Numbered from the stretch's first letter, positions 1 to 10,938 are shown. The stretch is DNA of 64,000 bases from Paracoccus aestuarii (GCF_028553885.1 NZ_CP067169.1:2990001-3054000); one strand, 5' to 3'. The notes: generated by a model from the letters alone, not told the origin. Made by a program: numbers and translations.

Positions 1-105
1 TCCTCCGATCGAGCGGGCGCGCGGATGGGGCCGCATGCACCGGTTATCGCATGATCCACGCATGGAGTTGCGCGAATGGTGCATCACGTTCGGTTGAGGG
101 GGCGG
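1..105. other. Non-coding end of window, nothing recognised
   Basis: These bases lie downstream of recQ, which ends at 106 on the minus strand. I see no gene start, no clear hairpin with a T-run and no RNA gene here. Confidence 0.4.
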
Positions 106-2156
<2,051 letters not shown>

Positions 2157-2157
<1 letters not shown>

Positions 2158-2450
2158 CAAGTGCCGTAGAAGAAGCCTGCATTGTTCGCCAGCGCGCTGC
2201 GGGCGATGATGATGATGACAAAGACCACCAGCGGCGCCAGATCCAGCCCGCCGGTATTGGGCAGGATGTTGCGGATCGGCTGATAGATCGGCTCCAGCAA
2301 CCGGTTCAGCCCGTCCCAGATCTGGGCTACCAGCGGCTGGCGCAGGTTCAGCACCTGGAAATTGATCAGCCAGGACATGATGATGTGGACGATCATGATG
2401 AACCACATGATCTGAAGGATCAGCTGCAAGGCTTGATAGAGCGTGACCAT
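2157..2450 (-). CDS. YggT family inner-membrane protein
   Basis: A 97-residue YggT-family protein with two hydrophobic segments, one near the N-terminus (QLILQIMWFIMIVHIIMSW) and one at the C-terminus (LAPLVVFVIIIIARSAL), separated by the family's LxxLxxPIYxPIRxILPxxGGLDLAP region. The exact role is unsettled; relatives are linked to osmotic adaptation and cell division. I chose the ATG at 2450 because GGGGA lies seven bases upstream; ATGs at 2456 and 2477 are too close to, or lack, a ribosome site. It is the first gene of a two-gene unit with recQ. Confidence 0.85.
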
Positions 2451-2595
2451 CCGCATTTCCCCGTCTTTGGCGCGCATCCTGTATGACCGCGCGGCCAGCC
2501 CGGCGCAACCCGATCCGGGGCCCTGCCGCCGCGTTCCGGTTGACGCCCCCGTGATCGGCGGTCACCCATGGCGCGACATTGCGAAAGGCCCCCCC

Positions 2596-3156
2596 ATGTA
2601 TCCGCTGATCCGTTTTGCCAAGGAGATGTTGAAATTCCGTAAAGCCCCGCGGCTCGGGCCGCTGGAGGCGCATGTCTCGACCCATCGCTGCTGGCCGTGG
2701 GACATCGACCCCTGGTGGGAGCTGAACAACGGCCGCACCCTGACCCTGTTCGATCTGGGCCGCATCCCGCTGGCCAGCCGCACCGAGCTGGTCCCGATCC
2801 TGCGCGAGCGGGGCTGGGGGATCACCGTGGCGGGCAATTCAACCCGCTATCGCAAGCGCATCCGGGCCTTCGACCGCTTCACGATGATCTCGCGCATGGT
2901 GGGCTGGGATCACCGCTTCGTCTATATGGAGCAATCCATGTGGAAGGGCGCGGAATGCTGCAACCAGGTGATGATCCGGTCCGCCGTCACCTCGGCCCAA
3001 GGCATCGTGCCGCCCGGACAGGTCATGGAGGCGATGGGCCACGGCCCCGACAGCCCGCCTTTGCCCGATTGGATCGCCGCCTGGATCGAGGCCGACGCCG
3101 CCCGCCCCTGGCCCCCCGTCATCCCGCCGGAGGCGAAACTTCACTTGCCAGCCTGA
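2596..3156 (+). CDS. Thioesterase-like (hot-dog fold) protein
   Basis: A 186-residue protein of the thioesterase-like superfamily (4HBT/Them6-like), probably an acyl-CoA thioesterase; the substrate cannot be read from the sequence. Visible family features are the DIDPWWELNNGRTLTLFDLGR segment at about residues 37-57, which in hot-dog enzymes carries the D...N..R pattern, and the later RMVGWDHRFVYMEQSMW strand. The ATG at 2596 is preceded by AAAGG at 2584-2588. A longer frame begins at 2443 but would run over the divergent yggT start. It is transcribed divergently from yggT-recQ. Confidence 0.8.
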   Translation: MYPLIRFAKEMLKFRKAPRLGPLEAHVSTHRCWPWDIDPWWELNNGRTLTLFDLGRIPLASRTELVPILRERGWGITVAGNSTRYRKRIRAFDRFTMISRMVGWDHRFVYMEQSMWKGAECCNQVMIRSAVTSAQGIVPPGQVMEAMGHGPDSPPLPDWIAAWIEADAARPWPPVIPPEAKLHLPA

Positions 3157-3213
3157 CTCCGCCCGGCCCTTATGGCGCAAACACCACGGGGGACGGGAAT
3201 GGGGGGGACGGCA

Positions 3214-4596
3214 ATGGGCATCGACCGCAAGCGGATCTGGGGCTGGTGGTTCTTTGACTGGGCCAGCCAGCCCTATCACACGCTGCTTTTGACCTTCGTC
3301 TTCTCGATCTATTTCGCCGAGGTCGCGCAGCGCCATTTCATCCTGCAGGGCGCGGACGCCGCGCAGGCGGGCGCGCAGGCGCAGGCGCTCTGGGGTTACG
3401 GGCTGGCGATCAGCGGCGCGATCATCGCGGGGCTGGCGCCGATCCTGGGGGCGGTGGCCGATACCTCGGGGCGGCGGATGCCTTGGGTCTGGCTCTTCTC
3501 CCTCCTCTATGTGGCGGGGTCGGCGGGGCTGTGGTTCCTGATGCCGGACCAGCCCGCGCTGGTCCAGGCGGTGGTCCTGTTCGGCATCGGCCTGATCGGG
3601 GTCGAATTCGCGACGATCTTCACCAATGCCATGCTGCCAAGCCTGGCGCCGCGGGCCGAGATCGGGCGCATCTCCGGCTCGGGCTTCGCCTTCGGCTATC
3701 TGGGCGGCGTGGTCTCGCTGGCGCTGATGCTGCTGCTGTTCGCGGAGACCCCCACCGGGCGCACCTTGGCGGGCATCCCGCCGATCCTGGGCCTGGACCC
3801 CGAGACGCGCGAGGGGACCCGCTTCGTCGGCCCCTTCACGGCGATCTGGTATGTAGTCTTCATGATCCCCTTCTTCCTCTGGGTGCGCGAGCCGCGCGGC
3901 ACGGGCCGGCCCATCCGCGTGCGCCAAGGCCTGGCCGAGCTCTGGGCGCTGGTCCGCAGCCTGCGGCACCGGCGCAGCCTGCTGATGTGGCTGCTGTCAT
4001 CGATGTTCTCGCGCGATGCGCTGAACGCGCTCTATGGGTTCGGGGGGGTCTATGCGGGGACGGTGCTGGGCTGGCCGGTCTTTCTGGCAGGCGTCTTCGG
4101 GGTCGTCAGCGCGATCTCGGCCGCGGGGATCAGCTGGCTGGGCGGGCGCGCGGACCGCGCCTTCGGGCCGCGCGCGGTCATCGCCGCCTGCATCCTGGCG
4201 CTGACGGCGGTCTGCATGCTGCTGGTGGGGATGGACCGCACATCGGTCTTCGGCATCGCCACGCCCGACCCGGTCCTGGGCGGGCTGCGCCTGCCCGACC
4301 TGATCTTCTTTGCCTGCGGGGCGGTGATCGGCGGGGCGGGCGGCGCGCTGCAGGCCGCCAGCCGCACCATGATGGTCCGCCACACGACCGAGGCCCGCGC
4401 GACCGAGGGCTTCGGCCTCTATGCGCTGTCGGGCAAGGCGACGGCCTTCCTGGCGCCCTTCGCGATCGCGGTGACCACCGATCTCAGCGGCAGCCAGCGC
4501 ATCGGCTTTCTTCCCCTGATCGTGATCTTCCTGCTGGCGCTGGCTCTGCTATGGTGGGTCAACCCCGAAGGAGAGGGAGACGGAAAAACCCCATGA
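3214..4596 (+). CDS. MFS transporter, UMF1 (Atg22-like) family
   Basis: A 460-residue, about 12-helix major facilitator of the UMF1/Atg22-like family, recognised by the N-terminal IWGWWFFDWASQPYHTLLLT segment (W.F.DWA.Q.) and the RRMPWVW loop. Bacterial members are generally predicted drug or metabolite exporters; substrate unknown. Starts at 3172, 3199 and 3214 are all possible. The ATG at 3214 sits after GGGGGGACGGCA and begins directly at the conserved region. Its TGA overlaps the ATG of mepA (ATGA at 4593-4596), so the two genes are translationally coupled. Confidence 0.85.
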   Translation: MGIDRKRIWGWWFFDWASQPYHTLLLTFVFSIYFAEVAQRHFILQGADAAQAGAQAQALWGYGLAISGAIIAGLAPILGAVADTSGRRMPWVWLFSLLYVAGSAGLWFLMPDQPALVQAVVLFGIGLIGVEFATIFTNAMLPSLAPRAEIGRISGSGFAFGYLGGVVSLALMLLLFAETPTGRTLAGIPPILGLDPETREGTRFVGPFTAIWYVVFMIPFFLWVREPRGTGRPIRVRQGLAELWALVRSLRHRRSLLMWLLSSMFSRDALNALYGFGGVYAGTVLGWPVFLAGVFGVVSAISAAGISWLGGRADRAFGPRAVIAACILALTAVCMLLVGMDRTSVFGIATPDPVLGGLRLPDLIFFACGAVIGGAGGALQAASRTMMVRHTTEARATEGFGLYALSGKATAFLAPFAIAVTTDLSGSQRIGFLPLIVIFLLALALLWWVNPEGEGDGKTP

Positions 4597-5453
4597 GACA
4601 GATCCTGACCGCGGCCGCCCTGATGCTGGGCATGGCCCTGCCCGCCGCCGCCGATCCGCTGGCCCGCGACGTGTTCGGCGCCTTCCGCACCCCCTCGCAG
4701 GGGGCGGCCGTGGCCATCGGCAACTATTCCCAGGGCTGCGCGCAGGGCCTGGTCCAGATGGCCGAAAGCGGCCCCAGCTGGCAGTCGATGCGCCTGTCGC
4801 GCGACCGCCATTGGGGCCATCCGGTGATGATCGACTTTCTGCAGGGCCTCTCGCGCGCCGCGCAGCAGGCGGGCTGGCAGGGGCTCTATATCGGCGATAT
4901 CAGCCAGCCGCGCGGCGGGCCGATGACATCCGGCCATGCCAGCCACCAGATCGGCCTAGATGCCGATATCTGGATGCTGCCGCCATCCTCGCTGCAGCTG
5001 TCGCGCCAGCAGCGTGAAAACCTGTCCTCGGTCTCGGTCGTGGCGGGCAACGGCACGGCGCTGTCCAGCCACTGGTCGGGGGCGCATATGGCGATCATGC
5101 GCGCCGCCGCCCGCGATCCGCGGGTGGAACGCATCTTCGTCGATCCCGTGGCCAAGGTCGCCATGTGCCAGGCCGAGACCGGCAATCGCGACTGGCTGCG
5201 CAAGATCCGCCCGATCAACAATCACGACCACCATTTCCACATCCGCATGAACTGCCCCGCCGGATCGATCTGCCCGACGCCGAACCCGATCCCCGCGGGC
5301 GATGGCTGCGCCGAGGCGCAGGAATGGATCAACATCCGCATCGACCCCAGCCGGGCCCGTCCCACGCCGCCCGATCCCGATTACCGCCATCCCCGCACCT
5401 ACCGGATGAGCGATCTGCCCCGCCAATGCGCCACAGTCGCCTCGGCGCCCTGA
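4593..5453 (+). CDS. mepA: Penicillin-insensitive murein endopeptidase MepA
   Basis: A 286-residue periplasmic LAS-type zinc peptidase that cuts D-Ala-mDAP crosslinks of peptidoglycan. A signal peptide is visible (about residues 1-21, ending ALPAAA). Zinc-site motifs are present: GHASHQIGLDADIWM (H and D ligands) and NNHDHHFHIRM near the C-terminal side, with MepA-type paired cysteines (SQGCAQG, AMCQAETG, MNCPAG, GDGCAEA). It starts inside the stop of the upstream MFS gene and its 3' end overlaps the next gene by 28 bases. Confidence 0.93.
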   Translation: MRQILTAAALMLGMALPAAADPLARDVFGAFRTPSQGAAVAIGNYSQGCAQGLVQMAESGPSWQSMRLSRDRHWGHPVMIDFLQGLSRAAQQAGWQGLYIGDISQPRGGPMTSGHASHQIGLDADIWMLPPSSLQLSRQQRENLSSVSVVAGNGTALSSHWSGAHMAIMRAAARDPRVERIFVDPVAKVAMCQAETGNRDWLRKIRPINNHDHHFHIRMNCPAGSICPTPNPIPAGDGCAEAQEWINIRIDPSRARPTPPDPDYRHPRTYRMSDLPRQCATVASAP

Positions 5454-6343
5454 TCCTGGTCCTGGGCGCCGCCCTGGCCCCCGCGCCCGCCCCTGCGGCG
5501 GGCGCGGTGCTGGAGGATATGGGCACCTTCGTCTGGCGCGACGCCGACCCCGATTTCGGCGGATTCTCGGGGATCGAGATCACCGAGGACGGCACCCGCT
5601 TCCACGCCCTGACCGACCGCGCGCATCTGTTCTGGGGCCGCGTGGACCGCGACGCCCAGGGCGCGGTTCGGGACATGGTGATCGAGGGCCGGGCCAATCT
5701 GCGCGACCGGTCCGGCAACCCCCTGCCCGCCGGGTATCGCGGCGACAGCGAGGGGATCGCCATCGGCGCGGACGGCCGCATCTGGGTCAGCTTCGAGGGG
5801 CTGCACCGGGTCGTGGCCTATGACCACCCGGAGGCCGCCGCGGACCCCCTGCCCTTTCCGCCCAAGCTGCCGGGGATGCGGCCCAATGCGGGGCTGGAAT
5901 CCCTGGCGATTCGGGATGACGGCACCATCCTGGCCGTGCCCGAACAATCCTCCGGGCCGGCCACGCCCTTCACCGTCCTGGCCTTTGACGGGGAATGGCG
6001 CGAACACGCCCTGATCCGCCGCGATCCGCGCTGGCTGCCGGTCGGGGCCGATATCGGCCCGGACGGGATGTTCTATCTGCTGGAACGCGATTTCCGCGGC
6101 CCCTTGGGATTCGCCTCGCGCCTGCGCCGCATGGATCTGGTCGAGGGCGAGGTCGCCCGCGACGAGGTGCTGATGGAAAGCCGCTCGATGCAATATGACA
6201 ACCTGGAGGGGATCTCGGTCTGGGATGACGGCGAGGGGCCGCGCATCACGTTGATCTCGGACGACAATTTCCTGTTCCTGCAGCGGACCGAGCTGGTCGA
6301 GTTCCGCCTGCACGAGGGCACGGACCGCAGGGCCGCGAATTGA
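5426..6343 (+). CDS. Esterase-like activity of phytase family protein
   Basis: A 305-residue secreted beta-propeller-like protein matching the family called esterase-like activity of phytase. An N-terminal signal peptide is visible (LGALILVLGAALAPAPAPAAG). The body carries the family's repeated blades, for example FSGIEITEDGTRFHALTDRA, YRGDSEGIAIGADGRIWVSFE, AGLESLAIRDDGTILAVPE and YDNLEGISVWDDGEG, rich in the D/E-G dipeptides that bind metal in phytase propellers. It starts within mepA (28-base overlap), so it belongs to the MFS-mepA operon. The true substrate is unknown. Confidence 0.85.
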   Translation: MRHSRLGALILVLGAALAPAPAPAAGAVLEDMGTFVWRDADPDFGGFSGIEITEDGTRFHALTDRAHLFWGRVDRDAQGAVRDMVIEGRANLRDRSGNPLPAGYRGDSEGIAIGADGRIWVSFEGLHRVVAYDHPEAAADPLPFPPKLPGMRPNAGLESLAIRDDGTILAVPEQSSGPATPFTVLAFDGEWREHALIRRDPRWLPVGADIGPDGMFYLLERDFRGPLGFASRLRRMDLVEGEVARDEVLMESRSMQYDNLEGISVWDDGEGPRITLISDDNFLFLQRTELVEFRLHEGTDRRAAN

Positions 6344-6345
6344 CA

Positions 6346-6376
6346 AGCCGGGGCGCGGGGGCGTAAGGCCCCGGCT
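6346..6376 (+). terminator. GC-rich hairpin after the mepA operon
   Basis: A perfect 9-bp inverted repeat, AGCCGGGGC at 6346-6354 and GCCCCGGCT at 6368-6376, with a 13-base loop, starts two bases past the stop of the phytase-like gene. It has no T-run after it, so it is either a weak or Rho-assisted terminator or an mRNA 3'-end hairpin. Confidence 0.4.
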
Positions 6377-6441
6377 GCCCCGCCGCCCTGCGGACGAAAG
6401 GGGCCGAGTTTCTCCGCAACCTTGTCAAAACGGATCCCGCG

Positions 6442-7044
6442 ATGACCCGCTTCCTGCCCGGCATCCTTGCCATGGCCGCCATCGTGGTGGCCTCGAACAT
6501 CCTGGTGCAGTTCACGGTGGCCACATGGCTGACCTGGGGCGCCTTCACCTATCCCCTGGCCTTTCTGGTGACGGACGTGATGAACCGCGTCCACGGCCCG
6601 GCCGCCGCCCGCCGCGTGGTGCTGGCCGGTTTCGTGACCGGGGTGGCCTGTTCGCTGATCGCCGCGGGGCTGGATGCGACCACGTTGCGAATCGCTTTGG
6701 CCTCGGGAACGGCCTTCCTGGTAGCGCAGCTGGTCGATGTCGCGGTCTTCGACCGCCTGCGGAACGGGCAGTGGTGGCGCGCGCCGCTGGCCTCGACCCT
6801 GATCGGCTCGGCGCTGGACACGGCGCTGTTCTTCGGCATCGCCTTTTCCGCCCTGCTGCCCGCCGACATCAACACCGGCTGGTCGAACGAGGCCGTGCCC
6901 CTGCTGGGCCAGGGCCCGCAATCGCCCCTGTGGGTGTCGCTGGCCTTGGCCGACTGGCTGGTCAAGCTGGGCCTGGCGATACTGGCGCTTGTGCCCTTCC
7001 GCATCATTGTCCGCAAATTGTTGCGATCGGGGACGGAAAGCTGA
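6442..7044 (+). CDS. Queuosine precursor transporter (YhhQ/VUT family)
   Basis: A 200-residue membrane protein of the VUT/YhhQ family, which imports 7-cyano-7-deazaguanine (preQ0) or a related precursor for queuosine tRNA modification. About six hydrophobic segments can be traced. The family signature TYPLAFLVTDVMNRVHGPAAARRVV lies at residues ~36-60, and AQLVDVAVFDRLR plus a membrane-buried STLIGSALDTALFF segment follow. The N-terminus is short, so the ATG at 6442 is consistent with family length. I found no preQ1 riboswitch pattern in the 98-base leader. Confidence 0.88.
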   Translation: MTRFLPGILAMAAIVVASNILVQFTVATWLTWGAFTYPLAFLVTDVMNRVHGPAAARRVVLAGFVTGVACSLIAAGLDATTLRIALASGTAFLVAQLVDVAVFDRLRNGQWWRAPLASTLIGSALDTALFFGIAFSALLPADINTGWSNEAVPLLGQGPQSPLWVSLALADWLVKLGLAILALVPFRIIVRKLLRSGTES

Positions 7045-7110
7045 TTGACAGATTTCGCATCTGTGTCAGCCTGTCCCTATAACGGCAATCTTTTGAAAGG
7101 AGGTGGTCCA

Positions 7111-7167
7111 GTGTCGAGAGTGATAGTGGAGAGAGGTGTCGGAACAGTCAGGGGGGCCGTGGCCTGA
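7111..7167 (+). CDS. Tiny 18-residue open frame behind an extended Shine-Dalgarno
   Basis: A GTG codon directly follows AAAGGAGGTGGTCCA and opens an 18-codon frame ending at TGA 7165-7167 (peptide begins MSRVIVERGV). The GTG lies 7 bases past the GGAGG core, a normal spacing, and the SD extends to within one base of it. The peptide is basic at its start and has no recognisable domain. The sequence alone cannot show that it is made. A second GTG at 7136 in another frame opens a longer frame (SEQSGGPWPEGSPEGRKPW...), so a frameshift between the two is possible. Confidence 0.35.
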   Translation: MSRVIVERGVGTVRGAVA

Positions 7168-7245
7168 GGGCAGCCCCGAAGGTCGTAAACCCTGGTTGGG
7201 ACCGGGCCCGAACCCGCCCCTAACCGGACCATCTCCTTGGATCTC

Positions 7246-7280
7246 GCGGGCCGCCTCATCTGGGCGGCCCGTTCCTTTTT
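7246..7280 (+). terminator. Intrinsic terminator of the small unit
   Basis: A stem of CGGGCCGCC (7247-7255) and GGCGGCCCG (7263-7271) with a 7-base loop is followed by TTCCTTTTT ending at 7280. The T-run touches the stop codon of the convergent lactate permease gene. There is no matching T-run on the minus strand, so it acts on the plus strand. Confidence 0.8.
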
Positions 7281-9046
7281 CAGGCGCGCAGCGCCGCCCC
7301 CTGCGGGTCGCGATTGGCCCACATGGACCCGATCACCACCGCCAACCAGATCGCCGCCGCCAGCCACCAGATCCCGCCCATGACCAGCGCCATGCCCACC
7401 AGCCCGGCCTGCAGCACGTAATAGACCATCGGGATCAGCGTCTTGCGGATGATGTCGCCCTCGCGGTCGGTCAGGCCCACGACGGCGGATGCGGCCACGA
7501 CGTTATGCACGCAGATCATGTTGCCCGCGGCCCCGCCCACGGCCTGCAGCACCACCACCGTGGTGATCCCGGCCAGATCCAGCCCGATCCCCTGCGCGGT
7601 CGAGAACTGGAACAGCGCAAACATCATGTTCGACACCGTGTTCGACCCGGCGATGAACGCCCCCAAGGCCCCCACGATCGGCGCAAAGAGCGGCCATGTC
7701 GCCCCGGTCGCGGCCGCCATCCCTTCGGCCAGGGTGATGGGCATGGACGGCATCTGGGCGGATCCGGAATTGATGAAGACCTGCACCATCGGCACCGCCA
7801 GCAGCAGCGCGGGCGCCGCCGCCATCATCGTGCGCCCCGAGATCGCCCAGGCCCGTCCATAATCGCGCCCCCGCATCCGGAACAGCCCGACCGAGATCAG
7901 CGAGGCGACGATCATCACCGTCCCCGGCGAATAGGCGAACTGGGCCTGCGCGTTGATGCCCGACCCGAACAGGTCGCGCAGCACCAGCGTCGTGTCCGGC
8001 CCGGTCAGCCAGGCCTTCAGCGGCTGGATGGTCCGCGTCAGCACCAGAAGGCCCGCCACGATCACATAGGGCATCCAGGCCGTCATCAGCCCGATGTCGC
8101 GCCGCCCCGGACCCAGATCGGCCTCCTCGGGTTCCAGCTTGCCCTGCCAGCCCTCGCCCCATTGGGCGCGGGGCGGAAAGTCGAACCGGTCCGAGGGCAG
8201 GAACCACCCCGCCCGCGCCGCCGGCACCACGATCATCAGCCCGATCAGACCGCCCAGCAGCGACGGGAATTCCGGGCCCAGCACCCGCGCGACCAGCACA
8301 TAGGGCAGCGTGAAGGCCAGCCCGGCGAAGACCGCGAATTTCCACGCGCGGAACCCTTCGGCAAAGCTGCGGCTGGTCCCGAAGAACCGCGTCAGCATGC
8401 CCACCATCAGCAGCGGGATCACCACACCCACGACCGCATGGACCAGCGCGACCTGCGCACCGACCACGGGGACATAGTCGGCGACGGTCATCGGGGCGAT
8501 GGCGGTGGCGACCTCGGGGCTGTTGGACAGGCCGGTGGTGATGCCCACCAGCATGGGCGTGCCCACCGCGCCGAAGGATACCGGCACCGACTGGATGATC
8601 AGCGTCACCATCACCGCCGCCATGGCCGGAAAGCCGATGGCCAGCAGCAGCGGCGCCGCGACCGCCGCGGGCGTGCCGAATCCCGACGCGCCCTCGATCA
8701 TCGACCCGAACATCCAGGCGATGATGATCGCCTGGATCCGCCGGTCGGGCGAGATGTCCATGAACCCCCGCCGGATCGACCGGATCGCCCCCGATTCCTG
8801 CACCGTGTAAAGCAGCAGGATCGCCCCGAACACGATATAGAGCAGCGTGATCGCCGTCACCAACCCGTTGATCGTGGCCCCCGCGACCCGCGCCGCGGGC
8901 GCCCCCCACAGAAACAGCGCCAGCCCCACCGTGACCAGATAGGCCACCAGCATCGACAGCTTGGCCGATCGCCGCATGACGACCAGCAGCAGAAACACCA
9001 CCACGACCGGCAAGGCCGCGGCGGCAAGAAACACTCCCTGTGACAC
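7280..9046 (-). CDS. lldP: L-lactate permease (LctP/LldP family)
   Basis: A 588-residue, about 13-14-helix lactate/H+ symporter of the inner membrane. Family segments include [50 protein letters not shown] and [21 protein letters not shown], all diagnostic of the LctP family. I chose the GTG start at 9046 because GAGGAGGAG ends 5-6 bases upstream; longer readings to 9103 lack a ribosome site and would cross the upstream terminator. It is monocistronic by position: the thiolase upstream ends in a terminator and the 3' end faces the small unit at 7280. Confidence 0.92.
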   Translation of the reverse strand: MSQGVFLAAAALPVVVVFLLLVVMRRSAKLSMLVAYLVTVGLALFLWGAPAARVAGATINGLVTAITLLYIVFGAILLLYTVQESGAIRSIRRGFMDISPDRRIQAIIIAWMFGSMIEGASGFGTPAAVAAPLLLAIGFPAMAAVMVTLIIQSVPVSFGAVGTPMLVGITTGLSNSPEVATAIAPMTVADYVPVVGAQVALVHAVVGVVIPLLMVGMLTRFFGTSRSFAEGFRAWKFAVFAGLAFTLPYVLVARVLGPEFPSLLGGLIGLMIVVPAARAGWFLPSDRFDFPPRAQWGEGWQGKLEPEEADLGPGRRDIGLMTAWMPYVIVAGLLVLTRTIQPLKAWLTGPDTTLVLRDLFGSGINAQAQFAYSPGTVMIVASLISVGLFRMRGRDYGRAWAISGRTMMAAAPALLLAVPMVQVFINSGSAQMPSMPITLAEGMAAATGATWPLFAPIVGALGAFIAGSNTVSNMMFALFQFSTAQGIGLDLAGITTVVVLQAVGGAAGNMICVHNVVAASAVVGLTDREGDIIRKTLIPMVYYVLQAGLVGMALVMGGIWWLAAAIWLAVVIGSMWANRDPQGAALRA

Positions 9047-9103
9047 CTCGTCTCCTCCTCGATTTGTCCACACCAGTCGGACCAATTCAGGGGCGAAAAG
9101 CAA

Positions 9104-9134
9104 GAAAAAACCGGTCTGGAAAACAGACCGGTTT
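9104..9134 (-). terminator. Intrinsic terminator of the thiolase gene
   Basis: A perfect 11-bp stem, AAACCGGTCTG at 9108-9118 and CAGACCGGTTT at 9124-9134 with a 5-base loop, is followed on the minus strand by a run of Ts (the A-run at 9104-9110). It separates the thiolase from the lactate permease gene. Confidence 0.85.
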
Positions 9135-9159
9135 CAGGGATGCGGGACAGGGGGCCGCG

Positions 9160-10335
9160 TCAGTCGCGGCGGATGGCGATGGCGATGCCCTGACCGCCGC
9201 CGATGCACATGGTGATCAGGCCGGTGCGCCCGCCGGTGCGCTCCAGCTCGTGCAGGACCTTCACGACCAGGATGGCGCCGGTCGCCCCGACCGGATGGCC
9301 CAAGGCGATGGCGCCGCCATTGGGGTTCACCCGCGCCGGGTCCAGCCCCAGTTCGCGGTTCACGGCCAGGGCCTGGGCGGCAAAGGCCTCGTTCGATTCG
9401 ATCACGTCGAAATCGCCCGCGGCAAGGCCCGTGCGCTCCATCAGGGCACGGACGGCGGGGACGGGGCCGATGCCCATCACCTCCGGACGCACGCCGGCGA
9501 CGGCATAGCCCAGGATCCGCGCCCGCGGCACCAGGCCCGCGGCCTTTGCCGCATCGGCCCGCGCCAGAACCAGCGCCGCCGCGCCGTCATTGATGCCGCT
9601 GGCATTGCCGGCGGTGACGCTGCCGCCCTTCTGGAAGACGGGCTTCAGGCCGGCCAGCTTCTCCAGGCTGGTCTCCTTCAGGTGCTCGTCCGTGTCGAAG
9701 GCGACCATGCCCTTGCGGGTCTTGACCTCGACCGGGACGATCTGGTCGCGGAAATGCCCCGCCTGGACCGCCGCCGCCGCCCGGCGCTGGGATTCCAGCG
9801 CGAATTCGTCCTGGGCGTCGCGGGTGATGCCATGTTCGGCGGCCACGTTCTCGGCGGTGACGCCCATATGGCCGGTGCCCATCGGACAGGTCAGCGCGCC
9901 GGTCATCATGTCCAGCATCGCCTGATCGCCCATCTTGGCCCCGAACCGGGCCGAGGGGATGACATAGGGCGACCGGCTCATGCTTTCCGCGCCGCCCGCG
10001 ATGGCGAAATCGGCATCCCCCAGCATCAGCGCCTGCGCGGCCGAGACCACCGCCTGCGCCCCCGATCCACACAGCCGGTTGACGTTCATCGCGGGCGTCG
10101 TCTCTGGGATGCCCGCATCCAGCATCGCCACGCGGCTCAGATACATGTCGCGCGGCTCGGTGTTGATGACATGGCCGAAGACCACATGCCCCACCCGGTC
10201 GGGCGCCAGGCCCGCCCGTTCCAGCGCGGCGCGGGTGACGGTCGTGGCCAGCGCGATGGGCGGGGTGGCGGCCAGGCTGCCGCCGAAGGTGCCGATCGCC
10301 GTGCGGGCGCCGGACAGGATGACGATGTCGGACAT
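9160..10335 (-). CDS. Acetyl-CoA C-acetyltransferase (thiolase)
   Basis: A 391-residue thiolase catalysing acetyl-CoA + acyl-CoA exchange (acetoacetyl-CoA formation or beta-ketoacyl cleavage). The acylated cysteine is in [12 protein letters not shown] (about residue 87). The C-terminal catalytic set is complete: [25 protein letters not shown] (His) and the final CIGGGQG (Cys). Length and motifs fit PhaA/BktB-type biosynthetic thiolases; specificity cannot be settled here. It is transcribed alone, divergent from the ModE-like gene. Confidence 0.92.
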   Translation of the reverse strand: MSDIVILSGARTAIGTFGGSLAATPPIALATTVTRAALERAGLAPDRVGHVVFGHVINTEPRDMYLSRVAMLDAGIPETTPAMNVNRLCGSGAQAVVSAAQALMLGDADFAIAGGAESMSRSPYVIPSARFGAKMGDQAMLDMMTGALTCPMGTGHMGVTAENVAAEHGITRDAQDEFALESQRRAAAAVQAGHFRDQIVPVEVKTRKGMVAFDTDEHLKETSLEKLAGLKPVFQKGGSVTAGNASGINDGAAALVLARADAAKAAGLVPRARILGYAVAGVRPEVMGIGPVPAVRALMERTGLAAGDFDVIESNEAFAAQALAVNRELGLDPARVNPNGGAIALGHPVGATGAILVVKVLHELERTGGRTGLITMCIGGGQGIAIAIRRD

Positions 10336-10429
10336 GGTGGGCCTCCTCTTGCCGTTGCCGACAGTCTAGGGCCGCGCCCGCATCCCGCAACCCGTGCCGC
10401 AGCGGCAAATTGCGGCCCGCGCGCCAAGC

Positions 10430-10452
10430 CGCTATGTTGTGCGGGAATAACG
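10430..10452 (+). promoter_or_regulatory. ModE-box-like palindrome upstream of the ModE-like gene
   Basis: CGCTATGTT (10430-10438) and GGAATAACG (10444-10452) form a partial dyad with outer half-sites CG-TAT and ATA-CG, the pattern of molybdate-responsive ModE boxes. It ends 13 bases before the ModE-like ATG, so autoregulation is plausible. This is an inference from spacing and half-sites only. Confidence 0.35.
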
Positions 10453-10465
10453 AAAGACGCCCCCC

Positions 10466-10834
10466 ATGACCCAGACCGCCCCCCGGCTGCGCATCAAACT
10501 GCGCCTGGAATACGATTCCCCCCTGATCCTGGGGCCCGGCAAGGCCGAGCTTCTGTCGCGCATCGGCAGGCTGGGATCGATCTCGGCCGCCGCGCGCGAG
10601 ATGGGGATGAGCTACAAGCGCGCCTGGACCCTGGTCGAGGAGATGAACACCGCCTTCATCGACCCGGTCATCGACAGCGCGCGCGGCGGGGCGGGCGGCG
10701 GGGGCGCGCGGGTCACGCCCACGGGCGAACGCGTGCTGGCCCATTACCGGGCGCTGGAATCGCTGCTGCTGGATGCGGGGGCCACGGATCTGCAGGCGCT
10801 GAACGCGCTGCTGCGCCCGGAAGGGGCCGGCTGA
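10466..10834 (+). CDS. ModE-like winged-helix regulator without MOP domain
   Basis: A 122-residue DNA-binding protein equal to the N-terminal domain of ModE: LILGPGKAELLSRIGRLGSISAAAREMGMSYKRAWTLVEEMN at residues ~20-61 is the typical wing-helix, followed by a Gly/Ala-rich tip and the VTPTGERVLAHYRALE dimerisation helix. The C-terminal molbindin (MOP) domains of full-length ModE are absent, so it may sense no oxyanion itself or act with a partner. No molybdate transport genes are next to it. Confidence 0.85.
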   Translation: MTQTAPRLRIKLRLEYDSPLILGPGKAELLSRIGRLGSISAAAREMGMSYKRAWTLVEEMNTAFIDPVIDSARGGAGGGGARVTPTGERVLAHYRALESLLLDAGATDLQALNALLRPEGAG

Positions 10835-10938
10835 TTTTCCCCGGGTCCGGGGCCAGTTCCGGGTTTGTGATTTCACCCGGGCGTGATTTCCTGTAACAAT
10901 CCCTGCGAAAGACCGGCCCCAAGACCGGACCGAGCAGA

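Larger units (their letters stand above)
7078..7280 (+). ncRNA. Small structured transcript with extended SD and own terminator
   Basis: A compact unit between the YhhQ gene and the convergent lldP. A possible -10 (TATAAC, 7078-7083) precedes AAAGGAGGTGGTCC at 7096-7109, which complements almost the whole 3' end of 16S rRNA, not just its core. An 18-codon GTG frame follows. Further down, GGACCATCTCCTT (7226-7238) can pair with AAGGAGGTGGTCC (7097-7109) over 13 bp with one G-U pair, closing a large loop and hiding the ribosome site. A strong intrinsic terminator closes the unit at 7280. It could be a regulatory RNA, a self-controlled leader peptide gene, or both. A TTGACA at 7045 is 27 bases from the -10, so the promoter is uncertain. 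Confidence 0.45.

Noticed and set aside
6344..6441. preQ1 riboswitch before the queuosine-precursor transporter
   Set aside because: The leader lacks a preQ1-I, II or III pattern. The only structure is a GC-rich hairpin at the end of the previous operon.
7045..7083. TTGACA at 7045 with TATAAC at 7078 as a sigma-70 promoter
   Set aside because: The gap is 27 bases, far too long. Only the -10 is kept, with low confidence.
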